A DNA stretch of 64,000 nt from Reichenbachiella ulvae (GCF_025833875.1 NZ_JAOYOD010000001.1:2170001-2234000), one strand, 5' to 3'; counted from the stretch's first letter, positions 9,381 through 19,188 are shown. Notes: generated from the letters alone by a model not told the origin. A program made the numbers and translations.

Positions 9381-10352
9381 TCACTCAACTCCTGTATCAA
9401 GACTGTCTGTGTATTGCATGAAAGACGAACCTTGACCCAGTTCTTTGATTTTGATCCCTCTATAAAACACCTCTGCCCCCTCTGATTGAATTTGAATTTT
9501 GCCCTTAGTCAATGGCAATACACCATCTTCTGTCTTCATTTTAAAATCTGATAATTCCATGGCAACCTTTCCGTTGACCAAATACAAAGCTCGGTCTCCA
9601 ATACAGATCAGATCAAGTGTATTCCATTCACCAATTTCGTTTTCATGATTCGCACCTTTATTGCAGTGTAACGGCCGTTCGTTTTGATAAGCAGAAAATA
9701 TGTGCTTTTCACCTTGATCATCAAAGCTATATTCCTTTTCTCCCAGAGGTTTCTTGGTGGCAATAGCTGCTTCTGTTTGAACCAGGGCGTAAAAATCACC
9801 TAAATCCCCCTCCTGTACTTGAAATTCTAAGGAGGACATCCATACATTCCAAAAAGCGCCATGCGCTCCCTGGCAATGATACAAAATGCCACTATCTTTT
9901 GGTCTATTGAGACGTGGTTCCCACTTCTTCTCTCCCCATTTAAACTGAAGCTGAAGGTGGTAATTTTCGTACTCTGCCTTGCTACTCCAGGCTCCATATA
10001 TTTCTCCAGATATATGCAGAACTTTACGACCACCTTCATTTTTCACCTGAAAAACCGATTTAGGATCACTATTCAATCCTAGCGGAATGCCCTTTTTTCC
10101 ATCACTCTCTGAATTTACTCCCTCCAAGCCTTCGACAGTTCCGTGAGGAACGCCTACAAAAACTTCCCAGTAGTTGGTATAATCCTCATCCAATAGATTT
10201 TGCCACTTTGGCTTTTTAGCATATTCATATTCTAATCTGGATGCTGAGTCCTCAGACTCCGATGAAGAATATTGAACCGGAGTGAAATAAGGCGATGAAA
10301 GCATCGCCAACAAAAGGCCTATGTGAAAACTTGAAATTAGACTAGTCATCAT
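9381..10352 (-). CDS. DUF1080 family (3-keto-disaccharide hydrolase-like) secreted protein
   Basis: A 323-residue exported protein with a short hydrophobic leader and one DUF1080 concanavalin-like jelly-roll (about 50-310). Family-type signatures include FQVKNEGGRKVLHISGE, KDSGILYHCQG and the ending IQIQSEGAEVFYRGIKIKEL. Characterised members cleave or hydrate 3-keto-glycosides made by a sugar oxidoreductase. Its start overlaps the end of the GH78 gene by 11 bp, which implies translational coupling. A Gfo/Idh/MocA dehydrogenase that could supply 3-keto sugars lies about 5 kb upstream on the same strand. That keto-glycoside route is inference; some family members may only bind carbohydrate. 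Confidence 0.85.
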   Translation of the reverse strand: MMTSLISSFHIGLLLAMLSSPYFTPVQYSSSESEDSASRLEYEYAKKPKWQNLLDEDYTNYWEVFVGVPHGTVEGLEGVNSESDGKKGIPLGLNSDPKSVFQVKNEGGRKVLHISGEIYGAWSSKAEYENYHLQLQFKWGEKKWEPRLNRPKDSGILYHCQGAHGAFWNVWMSSLEFQVQEGDLGDFYALVQTEAAIATKKPLGEKEYSFDDQGEKHIFSAYQNERPLHCNKGANHENEIGEWNTLDLICIGDRALYLVNGKVAMELSDFKMKTEDGVLPLTKGKIQIQSEGAEVFYRGIKIKELGQGSSFMQYTDSLDTGVE

Positions 10353-13095
10353 ACTTATACGAAATCAAATACTCACCAGAACCTAGTTTATTTAAGTCAT
10401 CCTCATCCAATTTAAGAGATTTTCCACTTGGCCTGGTCACCTGAATTTTTTCACCTGCACTTTTAGGTAGTTTTACCGTCCCGGTGGTGTTAGCCGGAAT
10501 CACTACTCTATAGATCATCTTCCCTTCTTCAATCTTCCAGTCCGACACAACCGTGCCATATATAGATTCAATAGACGCCATTGCTGAGGTAAGCCCACCT
10601 CCTGGATGTGGTGAAAAAATACTGTGCTTATAGCCAGGTTTTTCAACATCAATTTTCAGGCCTGCCACATGAGAGTAAAGCCATTCTCCAATAGCGCCAT
10701 AGGCGTAGTGATTAAAACTATTCATCCCATCGATGATCGTTCCATCTGGTTTTTGTGTATCCCATCTCTCCCAGATCGTAGTGGCTCCTTGAGTAACTGG
10801 ATACAGCCAGCTAGGATATTCTTTTCGATTCAAAAGCATAAAAGCCAAATCATCTCTACCGATCGAAGACAGGGTCGAGCATAGTAAGGGCGTCCCGACA
10901 AAACCTGTGGTCAGATGTTTGAATCGCTTCACATTGTCAGCAAAATACTGGGCCGCATTTTCTTTCAAATGCTCCGGTACCAAATCAAATGAGATGGCCA
11001 AGGCATAAGCTGTTTGTGTATGCGACACCAACCTACCATTTGCAGTTACAAATTCATTAATGAATGCCTCTTTGATGTCTTCTGATAGTCGTGAATAGGT
11101 CTGTGCATCCTTCTCCTTTCCTAATATGCGAGCTGTCTTTCCCAACAGTTCCGTGCTGTACTTGAAATAGGCCGTTGCAATCAGGTCATTTTCGGTCACG
11201 GATCCAGCATACGCAGGACTATCAGAATGAAAGGCCAACCAATCGCCCCAGTGGTGCTTACCTTTTTCATTCCACAACAAATCATCACCAGATTTTAGTC
11301 TCATATAATCAACCCAGGCCTTCATGCTTTCATACTGCTGCTCCAGCACACGCTTATCACCATAAGCCCGATATACGGTCCAAGGCACGATGACAGCAGC
11401 ATCGCCCCAAGCGGTTGTGCCGCCTAGCTTGTTGTCCCACATATCTGGAATGATGTTTGGTACCTCTCCGTTTGGCTGCTGATCCAAGGCGAGATCCTTG
11501 AGCCACTTGGTATAAAATGCCGCCACATCGAAGTTGAATGCTGCAGTCATACTAAACACCTGCGCGTCACCAGTCCAACCTACCCGTTCATCACGTTGAG
11601 GACAATCTGTCGGGATATCCAAAAAGTTATCTTTCTGCCCCCATTGAATGTTGCTTTGCAACTGATTAATCAGCGGATCTGAACAAGAAAACTGACCTGT
11701 GGGCTGCATCTGCGAATGAATCACCTGACCTGAAATTTCTTTGATTTCCGGGTTACTACCCTCTACTTGAACCTTTATGAACCTGAATCCATGAAAAGTA
11801 AAATGTGGCTCAAACACTTCCTCCAGTCCTCCCTTCAACGTATAAATATCGGTGGCCTCTGCTGCACGCAGGTTTTTAGTAAAGAAATTCCCTTCTTTAT
11901 CCAATACCTCGGCAAACTGCAGTGTGACTTTATCCCCCTTCTTTCCTGAGACTTTGATCCTCGCCCATCCCACAATATTCTGCCCCAAATCATATACAAC
12001 TTCTCCCTTGGGAGTGGTCAGCTTTTTTATTGGAGTGATTTCCTTTACAATCTTTACGGGAATGCTGTTGGAGGCCACCAGAATATCTTTCGAATGATCT
12101 AGAAGCTGAACATCCAGCCATTGCCCATCCTCAAAACCGTAAGAAGACCAATTTTCGAATTCTTTTCTGGCATCATATTTTTCGCCATTGTAGATATCCG
12201 ATTCGATGATAGGACCATAACTAGTACGCCAATCTTTATCAGTACTGATAATCTCCTTGCTCCCATCCTCGTAGGTAATATGCAACTGAGCTAAAAGACC
12301 CAATCGGTCTCCATAATAATTACGATTTCCACTCCATCCGAGGTAGCCTCTGTACCATCCATCCCCGACAATGGCACCCATTGCATTGTCTTTTTTGAGC
12401 TTGCCGGTCACATCATAGACCTGGTATTGAATTCGGTTTTTATAGCTGGTAAATCCAGGAGTAAACAACTGATCACCTACTTTTTCACCGTTGATCTGTA
12501 GTTCGTAAATACCTAGGGAAGTAACAAAGACCCTAGCTTTTGCAACAGGCTTAGTAGTCTTGAATTCAGTTCTATAAAAGTGACTCGGTGTGGGCGAATC
12601 TGGAATCGCCTCATCCTTGGATATCCATTGTGCTACCCAGTCGTCGACTTCCAGTAGACCCATTTCCCAGAAGGCAGGCTCACTCCATTGAGACACTTGC
12701 TTATTGGCGTCCCACACTCGCACTTGCCAATATATCCTTTGCTCTGATTGCAACTTCGGCCCTTGGTACTCTATATGAACGGACTCATCACTTTCCGTTT
12801 TCTTGCTCGTCCAGATCGGCTGCCCGGTTTGTAGGCCTTTGATAGAATGAGCCGCTCTGATTTCATAGGCCGATTGCATTACATCGCATCCCTTCCCTTT
12901 CACTTTCCAACTCAATCTTGGGGTAGTTACATCTATCCCGATTGGATTTTCACGGTACTCCGTTTTGAGATCATATACTTGAATGCCAGACGATGCTAAA
13001 CCTGTATTTATTTGGAAAAATGTGAGTAAAAAAACGAGAACACTCAACAATCGATCTCGAATAAATTCAGTTATCACATTCATAATCAAAACCAT
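10342..13095 (-). CDS. Secreted alpha-L-rhamnosidase, glycoside hydrolase family 78
   Basis: A 917-residue enzyme that releases terminal alpha-L-rhamnose from glycans. A signal peptide with a long hydrophobic core (LLSVLVFLLTFFQI) leads into an N-terminal Ig-like domain (LKTEYRENPIGIDVTTPRLSW), the rhamnosidase N and concanavalin-like domains, an (alpha/alpha)6 barrel and a C-terminal beta-sandwich ending with a TGTVKLP strand. The catalytic signature DCPQRDERVGWTGDAQVF lies near residue 490-507, including the acidic residues that activate water in GH78. ATGs at 13095 and 13083 are both possible; the first is used. It follows GH3 by 25 bp and overlaps DUF1080. The released rhamnose would suit the rhaM product downstream. 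Confidence 0.95.
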   Translation of the reverse strand: MVLIMNVITEFIRDRLLSVLVFLLTFFQINTGLASSGIQVYDLKTEYRENPIGIDVTTPRLSWKVKGKGCDVMQSAYEIRAAHSIKGLQTGQPIWTSKKTESDESVHIEYQGPKLQSEQRIYWQVRVWDANKQVSQWSEPAFWEMGLLEVDDWVAQWISKDEAIPDSPTPSHFYRTEFKTTKPVAKARVFVTSLGIYELQINGEKVGDQLFTPGFTSYKNRIQYQVYDVTGKLKKDNAMGAIVGDGWYRGYLGWSGNRNYYGDRLGLLAQLHITYEDGSKEIISTDKDWRTSYGPIIESDIYNGEKYDARKEFENWSSYGFEDGQWLDVQLLDHSKDILVASNSIPVKIVKEITPIKKLTTPKGEVVYDLGQNIVGWARIKVSGKKGDKVTLQFAEVLDKEGNFFTKNLRAAEATDIYTLKGGLEEVFEPHFTFHGFRFIKVQVEGSNPEIKEISGQVIHSQMQPTGQFSCSDPLINQLQSNIQWGQKDNFLDIPTDCPQRDERVGWTGDAQVFSMTAAFNFDVAAFYTKWLKDLALDQQPNGEVPNIIPDMWDNKLGGTTAWGDAAVIVPWTVYRAYGDKRVLEQQYESMKAWVDYMRLKSGDDLLWNEKGKHHWGDWLAFHSDSPAYAGSVTENDLIATAYFKYSTELLGKTARILGKEKDAQTYSRLSEDIKEAFINEFVTANGRLVSHTQTAYALAISFDLVPEHLKENAAQYFADNVKRFKHLTTGFVGTPLLCSTLSSIGRDDLAFMLLNRKEYPSWLYPVTQGATTIWERWDTQKPDGTIIDGMNSFNHYAYGAIGEWLYSHVAGLKIDVEKPGYKHSIFSPHPGGGLTSAMASIESIYGTVVSDWKIEEGKMIYRVVIPANTTGTVKLPKSAGEKIQVTRPSGKSLKLDEDDLNKLGSGEYLISYKYDD

Positions 13096-13120
13096 AGAAA
13101 TAAGTAATTCCTTCTTTGAA

Positions 13121-15262
13121 TTAGTAAACTCTTAAGTTGGTCTTCTTCAAATCTTCTATACGACTAGAAGCGCCTATCGAAACGGTGAAATCTCCTGGCT
13201 CTACCACTTTTTTCATGTCCTTGTCGTAGATAAAAAGGTTTCCGGCATTGAGTTCAAATTCGACAGTCTTGGTTTCACCAGGTGCCAGAGAAACTCTCTC
13301 AAAACCTTTAAGCATCATGTTGTATCTACCTACAGAGGCAAACTCATCTCGTATGTACATCTGAACCACTTCATCACCTACTCTATTGCCCGTATTGGTA
13401 ATATCGACAGATACCACAGCAGCTTCGTTGGCTCTTATCTTGCCCTTATTCAATCGAGGTTCGCTGTATTCAAACGAGGTATAACTCAAGCCATATCCAA
13501 AAGAAAATAGAGGCGACTTGTCGCTAAACTTGTAAAGCCCTTTGCCAGAACCAACGAAATCAGGTCGCTCAAGATAAGTCACCGGAATTTGACCAACAGA
13601 CCTTGGAAAAGACACTGTCAGTTTGCCACCTGGGTTGTAATCGCCAAATATCACATCTGCCAATGCATCTCCCGAGCGCATACCTAAATACCAACTCTCG
13701 ATTACTGCGGGGATGTTTTCTGCGATATAGTTGATTGTCAAAGGACGACCGTTTATTAAAACCACAATCACTGGTTTGCCCAATTTATGTATCTCCTCCA
13801 CCAGCTCGTTTTGCACACCAACTAAATCTAAATCGTCGCGATCGGTTCCTTCGCCACAGGTACGAGTCGATCCCCCTACTGCAAGTATTACTACATCAGA
13901 TTTCTTAGCCGCTGCTATGGCTGCCGCAAAACCAGCCTTCGAATCACTATTGAGTTTACAACCCTCAGCATAGTTGATTTTGATTTGGCCATCTACCTTA
14001 TCTGTCAGCCCTTCTAGCAAGGAAGTATAGTACGGAGGTATTCCAGAATAGCCACCCATCAATGTATAACGGCCGCCTTCAGGTACTTCTTCGTGAGCAT
14101 TTGGGCCAATTAAGGCAATAGAATTAATTTTGTCCTTATTCAGCGGAAGCAACTCCCCTTCATTTTTCAATAATACTACCGATTTTTTAGCAAGCTCTAA
14201 GGCCAACTCCTGACTCTCCGTAGTACTTATTACTTCCTTTACCACGTTAGTATCTTTCTGATCAAATAACCCCAACTTGTATTTCATCTTCAAAATACGA
14301 CTCACACTTTCGTCGACATATTGCACCAGTTCTGGATTACTTTTCAGGGTATCTCCCAGCACCTTCATGATGTAGGCCGAGTTGGCCGGGTCTTTGCCAA
14401 TCACCAAATCCATATCTACGCCTGCCTGCAAGCCCATAACTGCTGCTTCAGTTCTGTTTTTTGCAATAAAGTGCATCAAATTCAATCTTGAAACATCATT
14501 GTTGTCAGATACGATAAAACCATCAAAGCCCCAATCGTCTCTGAGAATATCCTGCAACAACCAAGTATTCATATGACAAGGGATTCCATTAAGGTCCTGA
14601 TGACCCGGCATAATACATCCCACTTTTGCTTCTTTGACAGCCGCTTCGAAAGGCGGCAAGAATACTTCGAATAATCTACGCTCAGAAATGTCCGTAAATC
14701 CGCCATTGATCCCTCTTCTATTTTCCGGATATGCCACATAATGTTTCGCTGTAGCTAGGATGTGGTTTTCATCGAACTGCTCCTCACCCGTTCCCTGAAG
14801 TCCTTCGATAAAGGCAACGCCCATACGAGAAACCAAATATGGATCTTCTCCATAGGACTCCTCGACTCTACCATATCTAGCATCACCTGATATTACATCT
14901 AGATTAGGAGAATAGCAGTGTGTTAGATTAGCTGCTCTTGCCTCCTTAGCGATTGCCTCTGTCATTTCACGGATTGCCTCTGGATCCCAGGTCGAACCAA
15001 GAGCGATTGCCTGTGGATAAACAGTTGAACCAGGTAGCCAAAGCCCATGAAGACATTCACTATACTGCATCATTGGTATGCCTAATCTTTCGTTAGGTGG
15101 GGCATCCTGAGTCAATTCAGCAATCTTGTCTTCCAGTGTCATTTGACTCATCAATTGACTCACCTTCTTATCAATTACTGACATACTTTCTCCTTCTACT
15201 GACTTCATACTACAGCCTACCATTAAAGCAAATACTGGTAGATAGCAAACCAAATTCTTCAT
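13121..15262 (-). CDS. Glycoside hydrolase family 3 lipoprotein (beta-glucosidase/beta-xylosidase type)
   Basis: A 713-residue exo-glycosidase, probably anchored by lipid: the leader MKNLVCYLPVFALMVGC ends in a lipobox cysteine. It has the GH3 N-terminal TIM barrel (TLEDKIAELT, YSPNLDVISGDARYGRVEESYGEDP, KHYVAYPENRRG). The nucleophile should be Asp253 in GFIVSDNNDV. The second domain (VVLLKNEGELLPL, ALIGPNAHE) and a C-terminal FnIII-like domain (VVSVDITNTGNRVGDEVVQMYI) complete the usual three-domain plan. ATG at 15262 is chosen; a TTG upstream is in frame. It is the first gene of the GH3-GH78-DUF1080-GH43 run, about 200 bp after the oxidoreductase gene, so a promoter probably lies in that gap. 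Substrate is most likely a beta-glucoside or beta-xyloside. Confidence 0.93.
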   Translation of the reverse strand: MKNLVCYLPVFALMVGCSMKSVEGESMSVIDKKVSQLMSQMTLEDKIAELTQDAPPNERLGIPMMQYSECLHGLWLPGSTVYPQAIALGSTWDPEAIREMTEAIAKEARAANLTHCYSPNLDVISGDARYGRVEESYGEDPYLVSRMGVAFIEGLQGTGEEQFDENHILATAKHYVAYPENRRGINGGFTDISERRLFEVFLPPFEAAVKEAKVGCIMPGHQDLNGIPCHMNTWLLQDILRDDWGFDGFIVSDNNDVSRLNLMHFIAKNRTEAAVMGLQAGVDMDLVIGKDPANSAYIMKVLGDTLKSNPELVQYVDESVSRILKMKYKLGLFDQKDTNVVKEVISTTESQELALELAKKSVVLLKNEGELLPLNKDKINSIALIGPNAHEEVPEGGRYTLMGGYSGIPPYYTSLLEGLTDKVDGQIKINYAEGCKLNSDSKAGFAAAIAAAKKSDVVILAVGGSTRTCGEGTDRDDLDLVGVQNELVEEIHKLGKPVIVVLINGRPLTINYIAENIPAVIESWYLGMRSGDALADVIFGDYNPGGKLTVSFPRSVGQIPVTYLERPDFVGSGKGLYKFSDKSPLFSFGYGLSYTSFEYSEPRLNKGKIRANEAAVVSVDITNTGNRVGDEVVQMYIRDEFASVGRYNMMLKGFERVSLAPGETKTVEFELNAGNLFIYDKDMKKVVEPGDFTVSIGASSRIEDLKKTNLRVY

Positions 15263-15387
15263 GCTTTTCAAAAAATAATATTCTACTGTTTGTAATGAGC
15301 ATTAGCTCAATTGCATCCAAAGGTTGTCCCTCCTGCAATAGCAAATAAGCATATAGTCAATAGAAGAATAGTCTTGAAAACTGGTAT

Positions 15388-15404
15388 AAAAGTCCAAAAA
15401 AGTC
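15388..15404 (-). promoter_or_regulatory. Candidate activator site upstream of the GH3 operon
   Basis: A heptamer reading AAAAGTC on the plus strand occurs twice with a 10-bp period, 126-142 bp upstream of the GH3 start. Spacing and distance mirror the repeat upstream of the SusC gene, although the sequence differs. An AraC-type regulator site is possible, but short AT-rich repeats can arise by chance. Confidence 0.22.
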
Positions 15405-15466
15405 ATGTATCCAGTACAACAGACTGAATTATGATAATGTCCTTGTATTTAGATTTAGTTCTGACA

Positions 15467-16516
15467 TCAATTATCGATTTGTCCTAAATCTTGATTGATC
15501 TTCACTGGGATTTTCCGTTGGGCCGAATCATAAATGGCCTCTTGTACCTCCAGTGATTTGAGGTAGTCCACTCCATTGGTTTCGAACTCCTGTCCGCTCA
15601 GCAATCCGTCGACAAAGTGTCGCTGTGTGATAAAGACACAATCACCCGCAAAATTGACATTCTGATGAGTATAATCTTGTGTCTCTTCATCCTGTCCCAA
15701 CTGTTGCACCGTGACCATACCGTCTGGGTACAGGCGAATGCTTCCATTCATACCGTCGATGAGCATCTCTCCGAAGGTATATCGACTGTTGGGGTAGTTT
15801 GGCTCATTGTAGCGACTGGCATCCCAGGTGGCGAAGATTCCATTGTCAAATTCGAACTGAACCTGCGCCCAGTCTTCTCCTTTGATCACCTGATTGAGTT
15901 TTCTCAAGTGCGCATTGACACGTTCAACCTTCCCGAACAAGTAGCGAAATGTGTCTATGAAATGTATGCCATTTTCATAAATCAATAATCGCGGGTAATC
16001 TCTAAAATAAGGCTGACGGGGTATGTAGGCATTCTCCCCCCATCCATCACCCATTCTGCTTCTGAAATATACGGTGTGGACTTGCCCGATGAGCTGCTCA
16101 TCCAGCAGTTGTTTGATCTGTCGGTACCAGGGCTGGAAGCGCCAGTTCTCATGTACCATGAACCTTACCCCGCTCGCCTTCATTTCCTCTACCAACTTTA
16201 TCGCCTCGTCCATGCTAGGTGCCAATGGCTTTTGACATATAATGTGTATGCCTCTCTCTGCGGCGTAGCTACAGATATCCAGGTGTGTTTCCGGAGGTGT
16301 AATAATGTCAATAAAATCGGGCTGCTCGGCATCTATCATTTCCTTATAATCCGTATAATGCCGTGCTATGCCATAGGTCTGCTGAATGGACTTGCCACTG
16401 TCTACATTTCTATTGCACAGCGCAACGATCTCCACTTCCGGGATTCGATTCCATGCCTCATATTGAAACTGGCTAAAATAGCCAGCTCCTACCGCCACAC
16501 CTCTAAACTTTTTCAT
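15467..16516 (-). CDS. Gfo/Idh/MocA family NAD(P)-dependent sugar oxidoreductase
   Basis: A 349-residue cytoplasmic dehydrogenase with no signal peptide. The N-terminal Rossmann fold (GVAVGAGYFSQFQYEAW, VEIVALCNRN) and the EKP-like motif (IICQKPLAPSMDEAIKLVEEM, with Gln replacing the common Glu) mark the family. The C-terminal alpha/beta domain has the catalytic-site helix GIHFIDTFRYLFG. Members oxidise a sugar or inositol hydroxyl with NAD(P). The substrate is unknown; candidates are an acid sugar brought in by the adjacent MFS carrier or a glycoside fed to the DUF1080 enzyme. The ATG at 16516 lies inside the 3-prime end of the MFS gene (14-bp overlap), so it belongs to the kinase-MFS operon. 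Confidence 0.9.
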   Translation of the reverse strand: MKKFRGVAVGAGYFSQFQYEAWNRIPEVEIVALCNRNVDSGKSIQQTYGIARHYTDYKEMIDAEQPDFIDIITPPETHLDICSYAAERGIHIICQKPLAPSMDEAIKLVEEMKASGVRFMVHENWRFQPWYRQIKQLLDEQLIGQVHTVYFRSRMGDGWGENAYIPRQPYFRDYPRLLIYENGIHFIDTFRYLFGKVERVNAHLRKLNQVIKGEDWAQVQFEFDNGIFATWDASRYNEPNYPNSRYTFGEMLIDGMNGSIRLYPDGMVTVQQLGQDEETQDYTHQNVNFAGDCVFITQRHFVDGLLSGQEFETNGVDYLKSLEVQEAIYDSAQRKIPVKINQDLGQIDN

Positions 16517-17768
16517 CTGGCACTATGGATTTTGAAGGGTTCATAAAAAGCCAGGCTATAATAGCAATGGCAACAAAAATTTCTGAAATAATAAAGAAGG
16601 TATCTGCTGTCCCCGTCCACTGTACGATATATGGAAAAAGAATTGCTGTGATAAATGAGCCCACGTTTCCGGCCATGTTCATAGCTCCCGATACTGCACC
16701 TGAATTGGCCTTGCCGATATCCATACAAAACGACCAAGAGGGACTCAATGTCATGTCTGCTCCAAATACCGCTACGCACAGTGCCCCCACGGCCCACATG
16801 ATATCAGCCGAAAGCAAGACCCCCAACACACCAACACCTACTAGCGCAAAACCGATGAGTGCTGGAAGGGATCGGGACATTTTCCAACTGGCCCTCTTGT
16901 AAATCCAATCGATCAGGCCACCCGAAAACCAATTGCCCACTGCTCCGAAAATCAATGGAAACATGGCATACACACTGGCTTCCATCGCACTCACCTCGAA
17001 GCGCTCTGCGAGGTACGGCAGCATCCACGTAAGGCAAAAGAAGAAAATAAAATTGCTACTGAAATACTGGAGCATAGCCAACCATATATTGGCAGACCCT
17101 AATAATGTTTGGGTAGAAAGAGGCTTTGCTTTGACCGCAGCGATGGTCTGCCTTTCGGACTTGATCATCTGCTTTTCGTCCTCGCCCATGCCGGAGTGGT
17201 CCTCGGGCATATCACGAAACCACTTGTACCAAAAAACAGCCCAAACCAGCCCCACAGCTCCCATCAGGTAAAAACTCCAGCGCCACCCAATACTGGTGAT
17301 GATAAAGGTGACCAGAGGAAAAGCAAAAGCAGCACCTAACCTCGATCCAGAAAAATTGATACCCGTGACAACTCCGCGTTCACGAAGCGGAATCCAGGTC
17401 AAATTGGCCCTGGCGATCCCGGGGAAAGCCCCCGCCTCACCCGCTCCGAACAAAAACCGGACAACCAGCATAGACAAGTAGTTCCAGGCAAAACCAGTAG
17501 CCATCGTAAAAACCGACCAGATAGACACGATACCGGTGATTACTTTTCTAGGACCAAACCTATCGGAGAGCAACCCTGATGGCACCTGAAAAAGTGCATA
17601 GCCCAAAGCAAAGGCAGACATCACCCAGCCCATCTGCGTATCGGACAAACCTAAATCATCAGACACCACGCCTTTGGCCGCTGATATACCTACACGATCT
17701 ATATACAATAGTAGCGTCAGCGAAAACGTGGATAAAACCAGTTTATATCTGACAGGAAAATTACTCAT
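16503..17768 (-). CDS. MFS transporter, anion:cation symporter (hexuronate/galactonate) type
   Basis: A 421-residue inner-membrane carrier with about 12 helices. The ACS-family fingerprint is clear near the N-terminus: YIDRVGISAAKGVVSDDLGL, GWVMSAFALGYALFQVPSG and the loop motif LLSDRFGPRKV. ACS members import organic anions such as glucuronate, galactonate or tartrate with protons. It overlaps the end of the acid sugar kinase gene by 8 bp and the start of the oxidoreductase gene by 14 bp, so all three are translationally linked. By context it most likely imports a sugar acid that the kinase or the tartrate-type dehydrogenase consumes. No ligand can be assigned from sequence. Confidence 0.92.
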   Translation of the reverse strand: MSNFPVRYKLVLSTFSLTLLLYIDRVGISAAKGVVSDDLGLSDTQMGWVMSAFALGYALFQVPSGLLSDRFGPRKVITGIVSIWSVFTMATGFAWNYLSMLVVRFLFGAGEAGAFPGIARANLTWIPLRERGVVTGINFSGSRLGAAFAFPLVTFIITSIGWRWSFYLMGAVGLVWAVFWYKWFRDMPEDHSGMGEDEKQMIKSERQTIAAVKAKPLSTQTLLGSANIWLAMLQYFSSNFIFFFCLTWMLPYLAERFEVSAMEASVYAMFPLIFGAVGNWFSGGLIDWIYKRASWKMSRSLPALIGFALVGVGVLGVLLSADIMWAVGALCVAVFGADMTLSPSWSFCMDIGKANSGAVSGAMNMAGNVGSFITAILFPYIVQWTGTADTFFIISEIFVAIAIIAWLFMNPSKSIVPDEKV

Positions 17769-19137
17769 TTGTTGTTCTTTTTAGTTTTTCATAAGCTTCT
17801 GAGAGTGCCGTTTCACTCCCTACATTTCCAGGAAAAACGATAAAAGGTATCCCTGGAAATTGGGTCTCAGCACCTAGCTCCCACACAGGCACACCAGGCA
17901 GGATCTGCCCCAGTACCTTGCCACGCTTGATGCCCAAAACTTTGGTAGCCACATCGCTAGAGGTAATCCCCCCTTTGGCGATCACAAAGGCAGGCGGCTC
18001 TTGTAGTTGGTTCATTATAGAAATGACTCCATTGGAGACCTGATTGACAATGGCCAAACTACTATCCGGACTATCTCCCGAGACTAGCGCACGACTCGTA
18101 AAAAGCACACTGTCTTTTCCCGAATTTACGGCGGTATTCATCTGTTCTGCAGATTCAGTGATGACCTCCTGTCCCTTTTCGATCAGCCGACTTACCTCTA
18201 TTTCTATTTCTGTGAGTGTATGGTTTTTACGCAATTCATTGAACTGAGAGGTAGTTTTTGGCACGTAGGACCCTACCACTATTAGACCTCCCGCAGCACT
18301 CACTTTAAAATCTTTTGATTCCAGCAGATTGGGACCAATGCCGCCCAATGCCGATACCATACTCGCTCCTGACCGAACCAAAACATTCAACCCTTGCTGC
18401 TGTGCGATATACAGGGCAGCAGCTACCTTATTGAGGTCAGCTTGCACCAAAGCATTGACAATCAGCACTTTTTTTGATCGCTCATTAAAGATACGATCGG
18501 CCAGCAGCGCCACTGAGAGCAAGCGTATATCTTCCAGACTCAGATCAAAAATATCTTGCGACGTATAAGAGCTTTTCTCCTGTACATATTCGTAGAGATA
18601 ACTGGATGCAAACCCGAAAGTTTTGTCCTCGGCAAAAGGAGTTCCGGATACTGGGGTCAATTCGTCTCCGTCACTGATGTAATGTTGATTATTGAGCGTG
18701 ATTCGATTGCCCTCGAAAAATGCTGGAGCAAAAACGGTCAGTGCATCCTGCTGCCCAATCGCCTGCTTTGCAGCCGAGGTTTCTGGTTCAAAATGCCCAC
18801 GGAGTGTACTGTCACCTCTGGTCACGATCAAGTAGGGTCGGTCCAGCTCCTGACTCACGCTTTTTACATTTTGACAGATCTCAAAAACCAAATCAAAGGC
18901 CTCTTTTTCCCCGAGGCTTCTGGAATTGGTCAGGATATAAAATATGCCTTGTGAAAAAGCCCAACGAAGCTCGTCCTTAGACCAGCTAGTCAAAATATAT
19001 ACACCGTGTACGGTCTGCGTGCCCGTAGGATCATCATCCAAAACAACTACCACACGATTGCCTCGGTAGGGGTTGATTTGGTCCAGGCTTATAGAAAGAT
19101 CCTCTTCTGGAATATTATTAGCTGAGATCAGGTTCAC
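17761..19137 (-). CDS. Four-carbon acid sugar kinase family protein (DUF1537)
   Basis: A 458-residue cytoplasmic kinase of the OtnK/DtnK type. Characterised members phosphorylate C4 of threonate or erythronate with ATP before oxidation and decarboxylation to dihydroxyacetone phosphate. The N-terminal substrate domain carries DDDPTGTQTVHG and LTNSRSLGEKEA. The C-terminal nucleotide domain has the family signature VIAKGGITSSDVATKVLGI and ends with a conserved FPGNVGS-type strand. The start is a GTG at 19137; no in-frame ATG lies near. The usual genomic partner is a PdxA-like dehydrogenase, but here the upstream neighbour is an isopropylmalate/tartrate-type dehydrogenase. The 139-bp gap between them contains a predicted hairpin terminator. 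Confidence 0.88.
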   Translation of the reverse strand: MNLISANNIPEEDLSISLDQINPYRGNRVVVVLDDDPTGTQTVHGVYILTSWSKDELRWAFSQGIFYILTNSRSLGEKEAFDLVFEICQNVKSVSQELDRPYLIVTRGDSTLRGHFEPETSAAKQAIGQQDALTVFAPAFFEGNRITLNNQHYISDGDELTPVSGTPFAEDKTFGFASSYLYEYVQEKSSYTSQDIFDLSLEDIRLLSVALLADRIFNERSKKVLIVNALVQADLNKVAAALYIAQQQGLNVLVRSGASMVSALGGIGPNLLESKDFKVSAAGGLIVVGSYVPKTTSQFNELRKNHTLTEIEIEVSRLIEKGQEVITESAEQMNTAVNSGKDSVLFTSRALVSGDSPDSSLAIVNQVSNGVISIMNQLQEPPAFVIAKGGITSSDVATKVLGIKRGKVLGQILPGVPVWELGAETQFPGIPFIVFPGNVGSETALSEAYEKLKRTTNE

Positions 19138-19188
19138 TTTATGGTAATTTATACAAGGTAAGGTTCATGCTTCGAAACTGCCGCAAAA

